DNA of 34,602 nt from a virus. This document shows positions 20,248 through 28,500 of the stretch, one piece after another. Each line of letters opens with the position of its first letter. The first letter of the stretch is position 1. A program made the translations under genes and the position numbers. The notes under the pieces were generated by a model. That model was not told the DNA's origin. It did no database searches and saw nothing but the letters and a program-made list of their open reading frames with translations. The stretch covers positions 1 through 34,602 of the IMG/VR virus record IMGVR_UViG_3300049845_000147. The stretch is one strand, 5' to 3'.

Positions 20248-20862
20248 TTACTCTTTCGTTGGGGGAATATCGTCACTGAAAAGAGTATCTAATGATTCCT
20301 CTTCTTCATGTAAAAGTTTCTTCCTTTTCTTTACAGGTTCAGTTGCGTTAATAATGTAACTATTTTCTCTCAAAAAGTCAATGAACTGACTATGATGTTG
20401 CATTGTTTCTTCATCATGATCTTGCACATCCATCAACTCATCCATTGGTAATTCAGAAATCAATTTTGCTTTCACAAATGTTTGTTTATGTTCAGCAGCA
20501 ATTCTTCGCAAAAAAGCATTATAAGCAATTGTTGTTATGAATGAGAAAGGGTTGGTTGACTGTTCTGGATTAAAGTTCTTAACTGTTCTAATACAATTTT
20601 CGATTGCATCTCCTATCATATCCTCTCTAAAGCTGTAATTGATAAAGTTTGGTCTGTATGCTAATCGAGTACATATTTTTATAATAGACTCTGCAATATA
20701 TTTTGGTACGTCTGGTGGCGGTCTGGACTCGGCCTCGGCTTCAATAATCTTGATGTACCACTCACAATATGCTTTATAAAGTTCTGGGTTCGATACATAA
20801 TGTGGTTTTAGTTTTGGGGAAATTTTAACTTGCTTTTCAACTACGACTTGTCCATCACTCAT
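20248..20862 (-). CDS. 55: gp55 late sigma factor, 204 aa
   Basis: gp55 redirects host RNA polymerase to phage late promoters. The segment SFREDMIGDAIENCIRTVKNFNPEQSTNPFSFITTIAYNAFLRRI (about 80-124) is the sigma region 2-like core, including the residues that read the -10-like octamer. There is no region 4, as in T4 gp55 (185 aa). The C-terminus is acidic and would meet the sliding clamp. It agrees with the TATAAATA-type sites seen before structural genes. Confidence 0.93.
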   Translation of the reverse strand: MSDGQVVVEKQVKISPKLKPHYVSNPELYKAYCEWYIKIIEAEAESRPPPDVPKYIAESIIKICTRLAYRPNFINYSFREDMIGDAIENCIRTVKNFNPEQSTNPFSFITTIAYNAFLRRIAAEHKQTFVKAKLISELPMDELMDVQDHDEETMQHHSQFIDFLRENSYIINATEPVKKRKKLLHEEEESLDTLFSDDIPPTKE

Positions 20863-20870
20863 AATACCTC

Positions 20871-21335
20871 CTAATGTAAAACAATGTTTGATTTTTGTTT
20901 TTGTACCATCGATTCAAATTCAGAGAAATCGGGAGGTTCAACACCAAACTTTTTAGACAGGTCATCACAAACCTGTTTAATTTCATTTAAACCTTCTAGG
21001 AAGACTTCAACCGCAATGTCGCCACTCTTATCTTGAATGGAATCCATCATCCTGTACTTTATTCTGTTTATTTCTAATTGTATCACAACCTTACCATAAT
21101 ACTCAAAAAATTGTTTGCTCAAAGGCTGGGACAATATGATTGCGTTCGATGAAATATCCACAATGGCATTATCTGAGTATGGAACCCAAGGTACCATAGC
21201 CAGTTCATTTTCTTTGTCTGAAATAATCAACAACGGATTACACAGTATTGTTTTGTCTCGTTCCTCACCCAACACTTCAGAAAAAAGAGTATCACCTGAG
21301 TTTAACTTAATACAACGGTATGGGATATTATTCAA
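20871..21335 (-). CDS. Lsm-like phage protein, 154 aa
   Basis: The N-terminal 70 residues (KLNSGDTLFSEVLGEE, NPLLII, LAMVPWVPYSDNAIVDIS) follow the same plan as the 94-aa protein at 2796-3080 and look like an Sm/Lsm-type fold. The C-terminal part is helical (VEVFLEGLNEIKQVCDDLSKKF). The start is TTG (21333-21335), six bases after AGAGG, at the uvsW stop; no ATG is close. Similar proteins are found at this place in marine T4-like phages, from memory. Function unknown. Confidence 0.7.
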   Translation of the reverse strand: MNNIPYRCIKLNSGDTLFSEVLGEERDKTILCNPLLIISDKENELAMVPWVPYSDNAIVDISSNAIILSQPLSKQFFEYYGKVVIQLEINRIKYRMMDSIQDKSGDIAVEVFLEGLNEIKQVCDDLSKKFGVEPPDFSEFESMVQKQKSNIVLH

Positions 21336-22818
21336 TTGGTACCTCTATTATTTTGTAGTGAAATTCTTGACCAGAATATATTTTGAGTCTTTCGATCAAA
21401 TGAGTATATGTGTAGTTTTGTTTCGTTTTTGTTTTATATATTAAATCTGATATATCATAAACATTGACCACACTTTTTCCTTCAGCCAATCGCAAACCGC
21501 GGCCTAGCGATTGCAACACTCTGATTATTGACTTTGTTGGAGAAGCAAACACCAAATTATGAATCTTTTTGATATTAATACCTTGCGAAAATGTACCAAC
21601 TGATGCTAAAACAATCGCATTGTCAGACTTTTCAATAATGGCACGGACGGCATCTCGATCTTCTGCATCAACACCACCATGGATATAATACACCTCTCGA
21701 CCCTCTGGATTATCTTTCAAAAGGTCAAAAAGAATATCACCATGCTTTTCAATCAATGTATATAGAACTAAAGTGTTCCCCTTTGTTGATAAAGCTAAAT
21801 TCTTAATGAATTTGTTTCTCTTTTCATGTGACACAATGAAGTCAATTTCTTTTTGATAGTCCAAATGACTAACAATTTTCGCAGACTGTTTGTTGTATTT
21901 GAGTACCAAACATTTAAGTTCAATATCAGAAACATGGCCGTCATCAATTAGTTGGCGAGTTGTTGTCACTTTGGTTATTGTACCAAACAAACCTTGAATA
22001 ACTAATTGATTTGTTTTTGATTGATCTAAAGAACCTGTGAATCCCAACCTGTATTGAACACCCGTTGCTGTTTCCAAAATTTTTGTTAATTCGGCTGCCT
22101 TACTTCCGTGTGCTTCATCTACAATAACAGCATCATAACCATTAAGCCATTCTTCTGAAACTTTTTCATTTTGTAATGACTGCCATGTGCTGACGGTAAC
22201 ATCTTTATTAGTTATTTTACTTTTACCACTCATAATGACATGGCAATTCTTTTCGGCATTCCATTCATCAGCTTGACTATAATCATCAAAGTCACCGATC
22301 ATTTGGTATATAAGAGATGTAGAGGGGACGATAACTAAGACCCGCATATCATTCTCAAGAAACCATCTAACCAATATGTAAATAAGAGCCGATTTTCCTG
22401 ACGCGGTTGGTGACAGTAACGTTCTTCGTCTGTACTTCAATGCTGCATGGACAGCCACATATTGGTAGTCACGAAGAACCAAATCTTTGTCTTGAGTTTT
22501 CAAATTCAAACTTTTTACATGCTCGGCAACAACTTCTGGTGTTATTGTTGTATCAACAGTTTCAAACAGAACTTCGTATGTATAACCCAAACTTGTCAAT
22601 TTTTGACAAAGCATATCTAACAAACCAACGTACAACCTGCGTTTGTAGATAGACAGAAGTTTTATCTTTCCGTCCCAAACTTTCATTTTAAACTTCGGGG
22701 AATATTTGGCACCAGGCACTTCAAACGTAAATAAAGGTTCTAACTCATAAAGAATTCCCAAATCACAATCTAAATGAAGGTACACTTCATTCAGTTTTCT
22801 TATTTTTACGTCAACCAT
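21328..22818 (-). CDS. uvsW: UvsW RNA-DNA/branched-DNA helicase, 496 aa
   Basis: UvsW unwinds R-loops and branched DNA and moves T4 from origin to recombination-dependent replication. The superfamily 2 motifs are seen: TASGKSALI (motif I), VLVIVPSTSLIYQM (Ia), VDEAHGS (DEAH), LGFTGSL (III), IVLASVGTFSQGINIKK (V) and QSLGRGLRLAEGK (VI). Length is close to T4 UvsW (503 aa). Its ATG shares one base with the uvsY stop. Confidence 0.95.
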   Translation of the reverse strand: MVDVKIRKLNEVYLHLDCDLGILYELEPLFTFEVPGAKYSPKFKMKVWDGKIKLLSIYKRRLYVGLLDMLCQKLTSLGYTYEVLFETVDTTITPEVVAEHVKSLNLKTQDKDLVLRDYQYVAVHAALKYRRRTLLSPTASGKSALIYILVRWFLENDMRVLVIVPSTSLIYQMIGDFDDYSQADEWNAEKNCHVIMSGKSKITNKDVTVSTWQSLQNEKVSEEWLNGYDAVIVDEAHGSKAAELTKILETATGVQYRLGFTGSLDQSKTNQLVIQGLFGTITKVTTTRQLIDDGHVSDIELKCLVLKYNKQSAKIVSHLDYQKEIDFIVSHEKRNKFIKNLALSTKGNTLVLYTLIEKHGDILFDLLKDNPEGREVYYIHGGVDAEDRDAVRAIIEKSDNAIVLASVGTFSQGINIKKIHNLVFASPTKSIIRVLQSLGRGLRLAEGKSVVNVYDISDLIYKTKTKQNYTYTHLIERLKIYSGQEFHYKIIEVPIE

Positions 22819-23258
22819 TAATTACCTGATAGATATTTGTTATATTCAATTAAAGATTTCAATGCCCAGTCTCTTCCTTGAATTTGTTTCATAACATATT
22901 CGGTCGCAGCAACGGCTGTTTTATATGTGGCAACAACTTCAGCCAAATCATTCATATCTGTATCCATTTCAAGTAACTGATTCAATTCACTACTTGATGG
23001 TTTCAGACCTTGCCATTGTGACCACCCATATTTCTGTAGATCAGCAAGTTCCATTTCACCTCGCCAATATTTTCTTTTGACCCACATCATTTTGTTATGC
23101 TTCTTCTCGGCTGCAGCCAATTTAGCTTTAAAATACACAAAATACTCGAGGTATTTTGCATGAAGCATCGGTGACTTTAAGAGTTCCAAGTTTATTTTGG
23201 CCTCATTCATAACAGAATCTTGCTTCCACTCATCCAACACTTTTTCAACAGAAACCAT
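22818..23258 (-). CDS. uvsY: UvsY recombination mediator, 146 aa
   Basis: UvsY loads the UvsX recombinase on gp32-coated single-stranded DNA. The sequence has the family's pattern: an N-terminal VLDEWKQDSVMNEAKINLELLKSPMLHAKYLEY helix pair, a basic KRKYWRGEMELADLQKYGWSQ middle and a C-terminal helical oligomerisation region. Length agrees with T4 (137 aa). It is placed directly upstream of uvsW and below the promoter at 23292-23320. Confidence 0.88.
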   Translation of the reverse strand: MVSVEKVLDEWKQDSVMNEAKINLELLKSPMLHAKYLEYFVYFKAKLAAAEKKHNKMMWVKRKYWRGEMELADLQKYGWSQWQGLKPSSSELNQLLEMDTDMNDLAEVVATYKTAVAATEYVMKQIQGRDWALKSLIEYNKYLSGN

Positions 23259-23291
23259 GATTGCTCCTCACATAATTTGCATATTAGTCAT

Positions 23292-23320
23292 ATTATAACA
23301 ACACATACTTTAAAAATCAA
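23292..23320 (-). promoter_or_regulatory. sigma70-type promoter upstream of uvsY
   Basis: TTGATT (23315-23320), a 17-base spacer and a consensus TATAAT (23292-23297), 34 bases above the uvsY start. It separates recombination genes from the late structural units upstream. Confidence 0.8.
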
Positions 23321-23333
23321 ATGAAAATAAATT

Positions 23334-23366
23334 TGACAAAAAGGCAAGATCACTGTAGTATGATCT
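23334..23366 (-). terminator. probable weak terminator after the tail-tube-like gene
   Basis: AGATCA (23347-23352) and TGATCT (23361-23366) form a six-pair stem with an eight-base loop. On the minus strand it is followed by TGCCTTTTTG. It stands 44 bases below the tail-tube-like gene and just above the uvsY promoter. Confidence 0.5.
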
Positions 23367-23409
23367 ATGTCCCTCTTTTGCAAGTAGTCTATTGTATTGA
23401 TTCAGTCGA

Positions 23410-23925
23410 TTAGGGATTTGTTTCATGGAATGGTGATTCGACAAATTCCATGTAATCAAAGTTAAAAGAGACATCAGCTGTAAGGTATGTTGGTTCTGAC
23501 ACATTTGAAACAAAATTCAAATTTGAAACAGAAGAAGGCCAAGCGCCAACAAATCTAAATGTTTCCTTGTTGTTGATGATAAGGACTGGATTATCAACTT
23601 CATTAATTGCTGTTCCAGCTACAGTCATTCTCCTCATCCAATTAAAGATTTCTTTATAGTTCTTCATGTTCTTATCTACCATGAAGGTACAATTAAAGTC
23701 GCCGTAGCTCATTTTCTCACCGATTTCATTGATGTCTGCATATCGAGTAGGAAACTTCACTTCTGTAACACTAACAGAAGGTACAGTTGCAGCTTGTAGA
23801 AACATTGACATCCAAGGTAGTTTGATAAATGATAGTCTGAACCCAGAATTCAAAAGACCGTCATAAGACGCTGGACTACCATCTGGCATTAGTAAAGTAC
23901 CTACAACATCACATTCTTGTGCCAT
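23410..23925 (-). CDS. tail-tube-fold structural protein, 171 aa
   Basis: The segment FRLSFIKLPWMSMFLQAATVPSVSV, then PTRYADINEIGEKMSYGDFNCTFMVDKNMKNYKEIFNWM, follows the order of strands in gp19-type tail tube proteins (GFxxxF..., VPS/PG..., T/Y-x-D-I/L, GD..SY, FxVDxxxxNYxEI). It is distinct from gp19 at 30222-30809. In marine T4-like phages the gene at this place, between 23 and uvsY, is labelled gp3, from memory; a gp54-like tube initiator is another possibility. It has its own late promoter (23952-23959) and terminator. Confidence 0.72.
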   Translation of the reverse strand: MAQECDVVGTLLMPDGSPASYDGLLNSGFRLSFIKLPWMSMFLQAATVPSVSVTEVKFPTRYADINEIGEKMSYGDFNCTFMVDKNMKNYKEIFNWMRRMTVAGTAINEVDNPVLIINNKETFRFVGAWPSSVSNLNFVSNVSEPTYLTADVSFNFDYMEFVESPFHETNP

Positions 23926-23951
23926 ACATGATCCTTTTTGATATTATCATA

Positions 23952-23959
23952 TATTTATA
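23952..23959 (-). promoter_or_regulatory. T4-type late promoter, TATAAATA
   Basis: An exact TATAAATA on the minus strand, 27 bases above the ATG of the tail-tube-like gene and just below the terminator that ends the gene 23 unit. It would be read by RNA polymerase with gp55. Confidence 0.85.
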
Positions 23960-23964
23960 TGCGT

Positions 23965-23991
23965 AAAAACGGGGACCGAAGCCCCCGTTTT
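23965..23991 (-). terminator. strong rho-independent terminator after gene 23
   Basis: AAAACGGGG (23966-23974) pairs with CCCCGTTTT (23983-23991), nine pairs around an eight-base loop. It is followed on the minus strand by a T run (CCCCGTTTTTACG). It ends 19 bases after the gene 23 stop. The hairpin is symmetric enough to act in either direction. Confidence 0.9.
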
Positions 23992-24009
23992 GTTTGTTGC
24001 GACTACTAA

Positions 24010-25350
24010 TTACGCAATGTTTGAAACCTTGAAAATGCGGAAATAGAAGTTTGAAGCTGCACCTAGGGTTGCTGCGTCACCGCTTAATGGGTGTGAAACT
24101 AGACCGTAACGTGTCTTGAAGCCGATTTTTGGCTGGAAGGTTGTTGGGTCAACAGCACGCATCAACTGTAGTGGAACGTATGGGCAGTAGAAAAGACCTG
24201 CATCAAACGCTGATGTACCACGATATCCAACTACGCAGAACTGATCGTTAGATCCGTTTGCCATGTATGGGTCGATGTACACTTTGTACTTACCATTCAA
24301 TGTACCTGCGAAGGTTGTGGATGAATCATCAACATTCAATGAACCACCACCAAGAGCCTTGCCTGTATCTAGAACTCCACACATTGACAATGCAGAAGCA
24401 ACGTCTGCAGAGCAAAGGATGAAGTTTGCACGTCCCCTACGTGTTGTTTGTGCAACACGGTTAGCTTCGCGCTCGATTTGGAACATTAGACCCTTGAAAC
24501 GTTCAACAGACCAACGACCGTTTGCATCGACGTCTAGGTCGAATGTACCTGGTGTTGTTGTTAGTTCAGCACCTGTCTTAGCAATCTTATAGACTGTGCG
24601 GATAACTTCACGGTTGATTTCAGCAAGGATTTCATTCGATAGAATGTTGCTTAGTTCACCTTCTGCATCTAGACCATGAACTGCCTTAAGGTCTTGTGCA
24701 AGTTCGATGCTGTATTCTGCCTTTAGAGCACGGCTCTTAGCAGTTACAGTGAACTTGTCGATGTAGAATGACATTTCCTGTGGGTTTAGACTTTCAGCAT
24801 CTGCTGTAGCCATACCACCATTGTTTGTGAACTGGCCTGGTGATGCATCCCATGGGGATAGACCGTCTGTTGCTGCAACTGGGCTTGTACCACCGTTACC
24901 TGCTGCGGAACCTGCAACTGCAGTTGTCCTGTTTAGACCCTTACCTGCATCACCTGAGAAACCAGAGTGAGCTTCGTTGAATAGAGCCTCTGTACGGCTA
25001 GCTGCTGTTGCGGAATCGACATACATCGACTTCAATGCGAAAACTAGACCGCTTGGTGCTGTCATTGGCTGAACGCCGCAGATGTCATAAGCGATTAGTT
25101 GTGGCATTGCACGGCGGACTAGACCGATAAGAACTGGATCATAACCCTTAGCAACAGAACCTGTTGCACCATCGAAAGCACCAATTGTGGATGCTTCCAT
25201 TAGTGACTGACGCTCTTCGCGTAGTGCTGTTTCTGTGTTCTCTAAGAGAACAGCAGTTGTAGCACGGCGGTGTGCATCAGACAATGGAGGTAGATCAGCG
25301 TGGTCAAGAATTGGACTCCACTTCTCATTTAGTTGTGTTTGTGTTAGCAT
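24010..25350 (-). CDS. 23: gp23 major capsid protein, 446 aa
   Basis: The N-terminal propeptide is followed by QSLMEASTIGAFDGATG; LME at 50-52 fits the (L/I)xE cleavage rule of the gp21 protease, so the mature protein would start near Ala53. The HK97-fold body shows LIAYDICGVQPMTAPSGLVFALKSMY, EMSFYIDKFTVTAKSRALKAEYSIELAQDLKAVHGLDAEGELSNIL split over two helices, and a C-terminal RYGLVSHPL. It is shorter than T4 gp23 (521 aa), as in marine T4-like phages. GGAG lies about nine bases before the ATG. Confidence 0.96.
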   Translation of the reverse strand: MLTQTQLNEKWSPILDHADLPPLSDAHRRATTAVLLENTETALREERQSLMEASTIGAFDGATGSVAKGYDPVLIGLVRRAMPQLIAYDICGVQPMTAPSGLVFALKSMYVDSATAASRTEALFNEAHSGFSGDAGKGLNRTTAVAGSAAGNGGTSPVAATDGLSPWDASPGQFTNNGGMATADAESLNPQEMSFYIDKFTVTAKSRALKAEYSIELAQDLKAVHGLDAEGELSNILSNEILAEINREVIRTVYKIAKTGAELTTTPGTFDLDVDANGRWSVERFKGLMFQIEREANRVAQTTRRGRANFILCSADVASALSMCGVLDTGKALGGGSLNVDDSSTTFAGTLNGKYKVYIDPYMANGSNDQFCVVGYRGTSAFDAGLFYCPYVPLQLMRAVDPTTFQPKIGFKTRYGLVSHPLSGDAATLGAASNFYFRIFKVSNIA

Positions 25351-25369
25351 TGTGTATTGCTCCTTTGAA

Positions 25370-26695
25370 TTATTTAAACTTTAAATTTTTTGCGACAGCA
25401 TCAACATACGCATCCATTACTTTGGTTTCTGTTATGCTATCACTGACGGTTTCTGTCAAAGTTGTTACTGGTGCTGTGCGACCTTGTAGGAAATATGACT
25501 CCTTCAATGTTTGTAGCTTACCAGCATATTCTTCGACGGTTGAAAATTCAACATTCTCAACCAATTCCTTGAACTTCTCTGCTTGAATGTCTGTCAATTC
25601 ATCAGCAACTGATTCAAACACTAGCTGAGCCTTTAGTGAATTCAATTCTGCTTCTAATTCACCAACGTATGCTGTAAGTGTTTCTGTTGTTTCTGACAAT
25701 TGATCAATCTCTGCAGATTGTTCTTCGATTACATCTAACTTGTCTTCGGGAATATCGACGTAATGTTCTGCGAACAACGTCTTGAGACCATCAATAAATC
25801 CGTTCACTAATTCAACTTTCATCCCGCTTTCTAGAGCAACTTGGTTTTCTTCAATCCACTGTTCCACAACAAAGTTTAGGAACCCATCAACCTGTTCAAC
25901 CAAATCATCCCTTACTTCTTCAACTGCTGCTTCTACTAGCTGCTGCTGTTCTTCCTCAAGACGAATAATCTCTTGAGCATATTCTTCTTGTAATGCATCA
26001 ATTCTTGACTGAGCAACTTGTTCAACCGCTGCTTCAAAAATTGTTGCTGCCTTCAATTGAAACTCTTCTGACAATTCTTCGCCAGCAAATAATGCTGTCA
26101 TGTGCTCTTTAACTCCAACTGGGTTCTTGTTAGCACCCTTTTGAAGGTCTGTACCTGCATCATTGCGATCTACGTCTGCGTTTGTTCCAGATCCAGTTGC
26201 ACCATCTGACAACTTACCTGTTGATTCTTTCTTACCTGCACCAGCCTTCAAGCGAGCATTGTCTCCGTTATCATCTTGCTTGTCAGCAGATACACCATCT
26301 TTCAACTTACCCTGACCAGCGTCATCCTTGCGAGAAAGACCAGACTTCAACTTTGAATTCCTAGAACTAGCATTCTCTTCACCAGGGGCAGCATCTAAAC
26401 TACCAAAAGGATCAAGTCCTTCTGCAACAGCTGCTTTATTCTTCTTTGTTTCGCCTGGATCCTGAGAATATTCTGTGTCATCACCTTCTGAATCGTCGTC
26501 TTCTTCTGAATCGTCGTCTTCGGAATCATCCTTATCTTCGTCGTCAGAATCGTCTTCGTCGGTAATTGTAGCACCACCCTTTGTTTCGATGGTTTCTTTT
26601 GCTTTTTCGTCTAGCTGCTCAATAGAATCTTCAGATAGAACTTCTGTTCCTTGCTTACTTTCCATTAAGGCTTTAATTTTTTCCTCGAGGGTCAT
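25370..26695 (-). CDS. 22: gp22 prohead scaffolding protein, 441 aa
   Basis: A helical scaffold around which gp23 assembles, removed by gp21. Residues about 45-76 are an almost pure run of Asp, Glu and Ser. They are followed by a low-complexity region with four LKxG/LSDG repeats (about 111-165). The C-terminal two thirds is coiled coil rich in Glu and Gln. It is longer than T4 gp22 (269 aa) because of the acidic repeat region. A TATAAATA late promoter stands before it. Confidence 0.9.
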   Translation of the reverse strand: MTLEEKIKALMESKQGTEVLSEDSIEQLDEKAKETIETKGGATITDEDDSDDEDKDDSEDDDSEEDDDSEGDDTEYSQDPGETKKNKAAVAEGLDPFGSLDAAPGEENASSRNSKLKSGLSRKDDAGQGKLKDGVSADKQDDNGDNARLKAGAGKKESTGKLSDGATGSGTNADVDRNDAGTDLQKGANKNPVGVKEHMTALFAGEELSEEFQLKAATIFEAAVEQVAQSRIDALQEEYAQEIIRLEEEQQQLVEAAVEEVRDDLVEQVDGFLNFVVEQWIEENQVALESGMKVELVNGFIDGLKTLFAEHYVDIPEDKLDVIEEQSAEIDQLSETTETLTAYVGELEAELNSLKAQLVFESVADELTDIQAEKFKELVENVEFSTVEEYAGKLQTLKESYFLQGRTAPVTTLTETVSDSITETKVMDAYVDAVAKNLKFK

Positions 26696-26720
26696 TGGAT
26701 ATTCTCCTATTTTGATATAT

Positions 26721-26728
26721 TATTTATA
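26721..26728 (-). promoter_or_regulatory. T4-type late promoter, TATAAATA
   Basis: An exact TATAAATA on the minus strand in the 77-base gap between genes 21 and 22, 26 bases above the gene 22 ATG. It gives genes 22 and 23 extra late transcription. Confidence 0.88.
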
Positions 26729-26772
26729 CAAATACAATCTTCACACACCCATCAATATTAGTTTAATACAAA

Positions 26773-27411
26773 TTAATTACCTTTAAGTAGGTTAATTAAT
26801 CGTGTAAATTCAGATAATGCAACTTCTTCGTTAATTCTTTTCTTAGCTGTATCAACAGCTAACTGAATAATTCTTCCATCCTCTAACATTTGGTAATCAA
26901 CTGACTCCAAAATACCATTAACCCAGCAGCCCTCACCACTTGGATCTGATACAATATCAATTGCCGAAATGAAGAAATCATTTTTGACTCTTTTATATCC
27001 GTCCTTGCTTTCTTCTAATGATCCTAAACCACGAGTACTAACACCTAGTTTAACACCCTCGTCGATTAAACTCTTAGCAATTTCGCCCATTGGTGTACTC
27101 ATGATTTTTGCACGACCAGTAACATTATCACCATCCATTTTTAGATGTTCAATAATGTGTGATGCACGATCTAAGTTAATTGTTGGACCTTGAGGATGAT
27201 TTAATTCACCTAATGCACGCTTCTGAGAAACATATGATGCATTATATTTTCCAAGAGCAGATTCCATAACATCGCCTGGGTAAAATCTACCGTTACGGTT
27301 AGGTTTGTTTGCACTTGCCCAAATACCTTCAACGTAATATTGTTTTCCTGTTTTAGTCGATTCGACTAAGCACTCAACATTTTGATCGGTTAGTTCTGTT
27401 AGTAATTTCAT
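26773..27411 (-). CDS. 21: gp21 prohead core protease, 212 aa
   Basis: A serine protease of the herpesvirus-assemblin-like fold that matures the prohead. GIWASANKPNRNGRFYPGDVM (about 29-49), GELNHPQGPTINLDRASHIIEHL with the catalytic His (about 68-90) and GVKLGVSTRGLGS with the catalytic Ser (about 137-149) match the family. Length is the same as T4 gp21 (212 aa). AGGAAATAAA precedes the ATG. Confidence 0.95.
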   Translation of the reverse strand: MKLLTELTDQNVECLVESTKTGKQYYVEGIWASANKPNRNGRFYPGDVMESALGKYNASYVSQKRALGELNHPQGPTINLDRASHIIEHLKMDGDNVTGRAKIMSTPMGEIAKSLIDEGVKLGVSTRGLGSLEESKDGYKRVKNDFFISAIDIVSDPSGEGCWVNGILESVDYQMLEDGRIIQLAVDTAKKRINEEVALSEFTRLINLLKGN

Positions 27412-27435
27412 TTTATTTCCTTTATTAGTCAGCTC

Positions 27436-28092
27436 TTAAACGTCTCTATATTGATATGCTGCATTGAATCCTGAAACTTTAGCCAAATCAATTACTACTG
27501 TTCCACCTGCTGTAACTGTTGCCAATACAATATCACTACCATTCTGTTCATTAAAACCAAAACTTTGATCGTTTAACGTTAGCCACGTTCCAAATAGAAC
27601 TGCAACAGTAACCGAATTTCTTACAACTGTGCATGAACCGCCCAATGTGTGTTGAACGCCGCTAATATTAACTAATGGTGTTGCAATTGTTTGACCAGGC
27701 ATTGCAACATCAGATTCGTAAGATGTCGCAGTTGCACCAGTTGCAACCTCAGCTTTTGTCATTTCAAGAACCGTAATCGTATCATTTGCGTTTGATGTTG
27801 TTGAAACTGATAGTACTGAATATGTCCTGTTATTTGTTGCAATAGCTGCACCAGCAACGGTTACAAATTTATTACCTGGTGCGGAAGCAAAATCTGTTGC
27901 CCATGAACCGGCCTGACGAACAATTTTACCTGTCCCGTTATCACCAGCAACAAAAGTTAATGATGTACCAACAGATGCTAAAGTGACAGTCTTTTTAAGA
28001 TTTATTGTGATTGTGTCTGATGCTGCAGTAGCAGTAAACTTAATCCTTGTCTTATTAAGAGAGTTTTGAATAATTGTTTTTGTGGCAGTCAT
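27436..28092 (-). CDS. putative virion protein, 218 aa
   Basis: A beta-rich, Thr/Ser/Val/Ala-rich, nearly cysteine-free sequence typical of virion or decoration proteins (NSLNKTRIKFTATAASDTIT at the start, YRDV at the end). It is encoded between the gp68-like and protease genes, where T4 has no such gene. Its place in the head module suggests a capsid or prohead role, possibly a decoration protein; no family can be named. Confidence 0.7.
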   Translation of the reverse strand: MTATKTIIQNSLNKTRIKFTATAASDTITINLKKTVTLASVGTSLTFVAGDNGTGKIVRQAGSWATDFASAPGNKFVTVAGAAIATNNRTYSVLSVSTTSNANDTITVLEMTKAEVATGATATSYESDVAMPGQTIATPLVNISGVQHTLGGSCTVVRNSVTVAVLFGTWLTLNDQSFGFNEQNGSDIVLATVTAGGTVVIDLAKVSGFNAAYQYRDV

Positions 28093-28094
28093 TT

Positions 28095-28469
28095 TTAATC
28101 CTTATCGTTATTTGCATCTTCTTCTGAGTCATGATAACGGCCAGTCTCTACTGATTGCCACCTAACTGTAGGAGGTCCACCAGAACCATCGTAACCAGTG
28201 GACTTTATTGATTTCTGTCCCTTACCCACAACACTTTTACGAAGAATTGCTGAATTTTTCTTTCCTCTTTCGGAATCAGGGTGGCCTAACATTCTACCAA
28301 CACCTTCAGTTACGTTTTCTTGATTCATAAAAGAACTTCCGACTTCAGCCTTGACATCTTCTAATTTGTCCGCAACTTTTTGCGTCAAGATATATGAAAA
28401 CTGCTCCTTAGCAGCATCAAAGTCTTTAGCAACTAAGTCACTAAACATTTGTTCAATATTGGTCTTCAT
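28095..28469 (-). CDS. 68: gp68-like prohead core protein, 124 aa
   Basis: The N-terminal half (MFSDLVAKDFDAAKEQFSYILTQKVADKLEDVKAEVG) is a helix resembling T4 gp68, an internal prohead core protein, in charge pattern and position between portal and protease genes. The C-terminal part is polar and ends with acidic DSEEDANNDKD. Length is near T4 gp68 (141 aa). The assignment is mainly positional. Confidence 0.65.
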   Translation of the reverse strand: MKTNIEQMFSDLVAKDFDAAKEQFSYILTQKVADKLEDVKAEVGSSFMNQENVTEGVGRMLGHPDSERGKKNSAILRKSVVGKGQKSIKSTGYDGSGGPPTVRWQSVETGRYHDSEEDANNDKD

Positions 28470-28492
28470 TCAAATCTCCTGTCCGGTTCAAT

Positions 28493-28500
28493 TATTTATC
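28493..28500 (-). promoter_or_regulatory. late promoter variant, GATAAATA
   Basis: GATAAATAATTG overlaps the last codon and stop of gene 20 and lies 24 bases above the gp68-like ATG. It differs from TATAAATA only at the first base and shares AAT after the octamer with the sites at 30835 and 32706. Confidence 0.55.
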
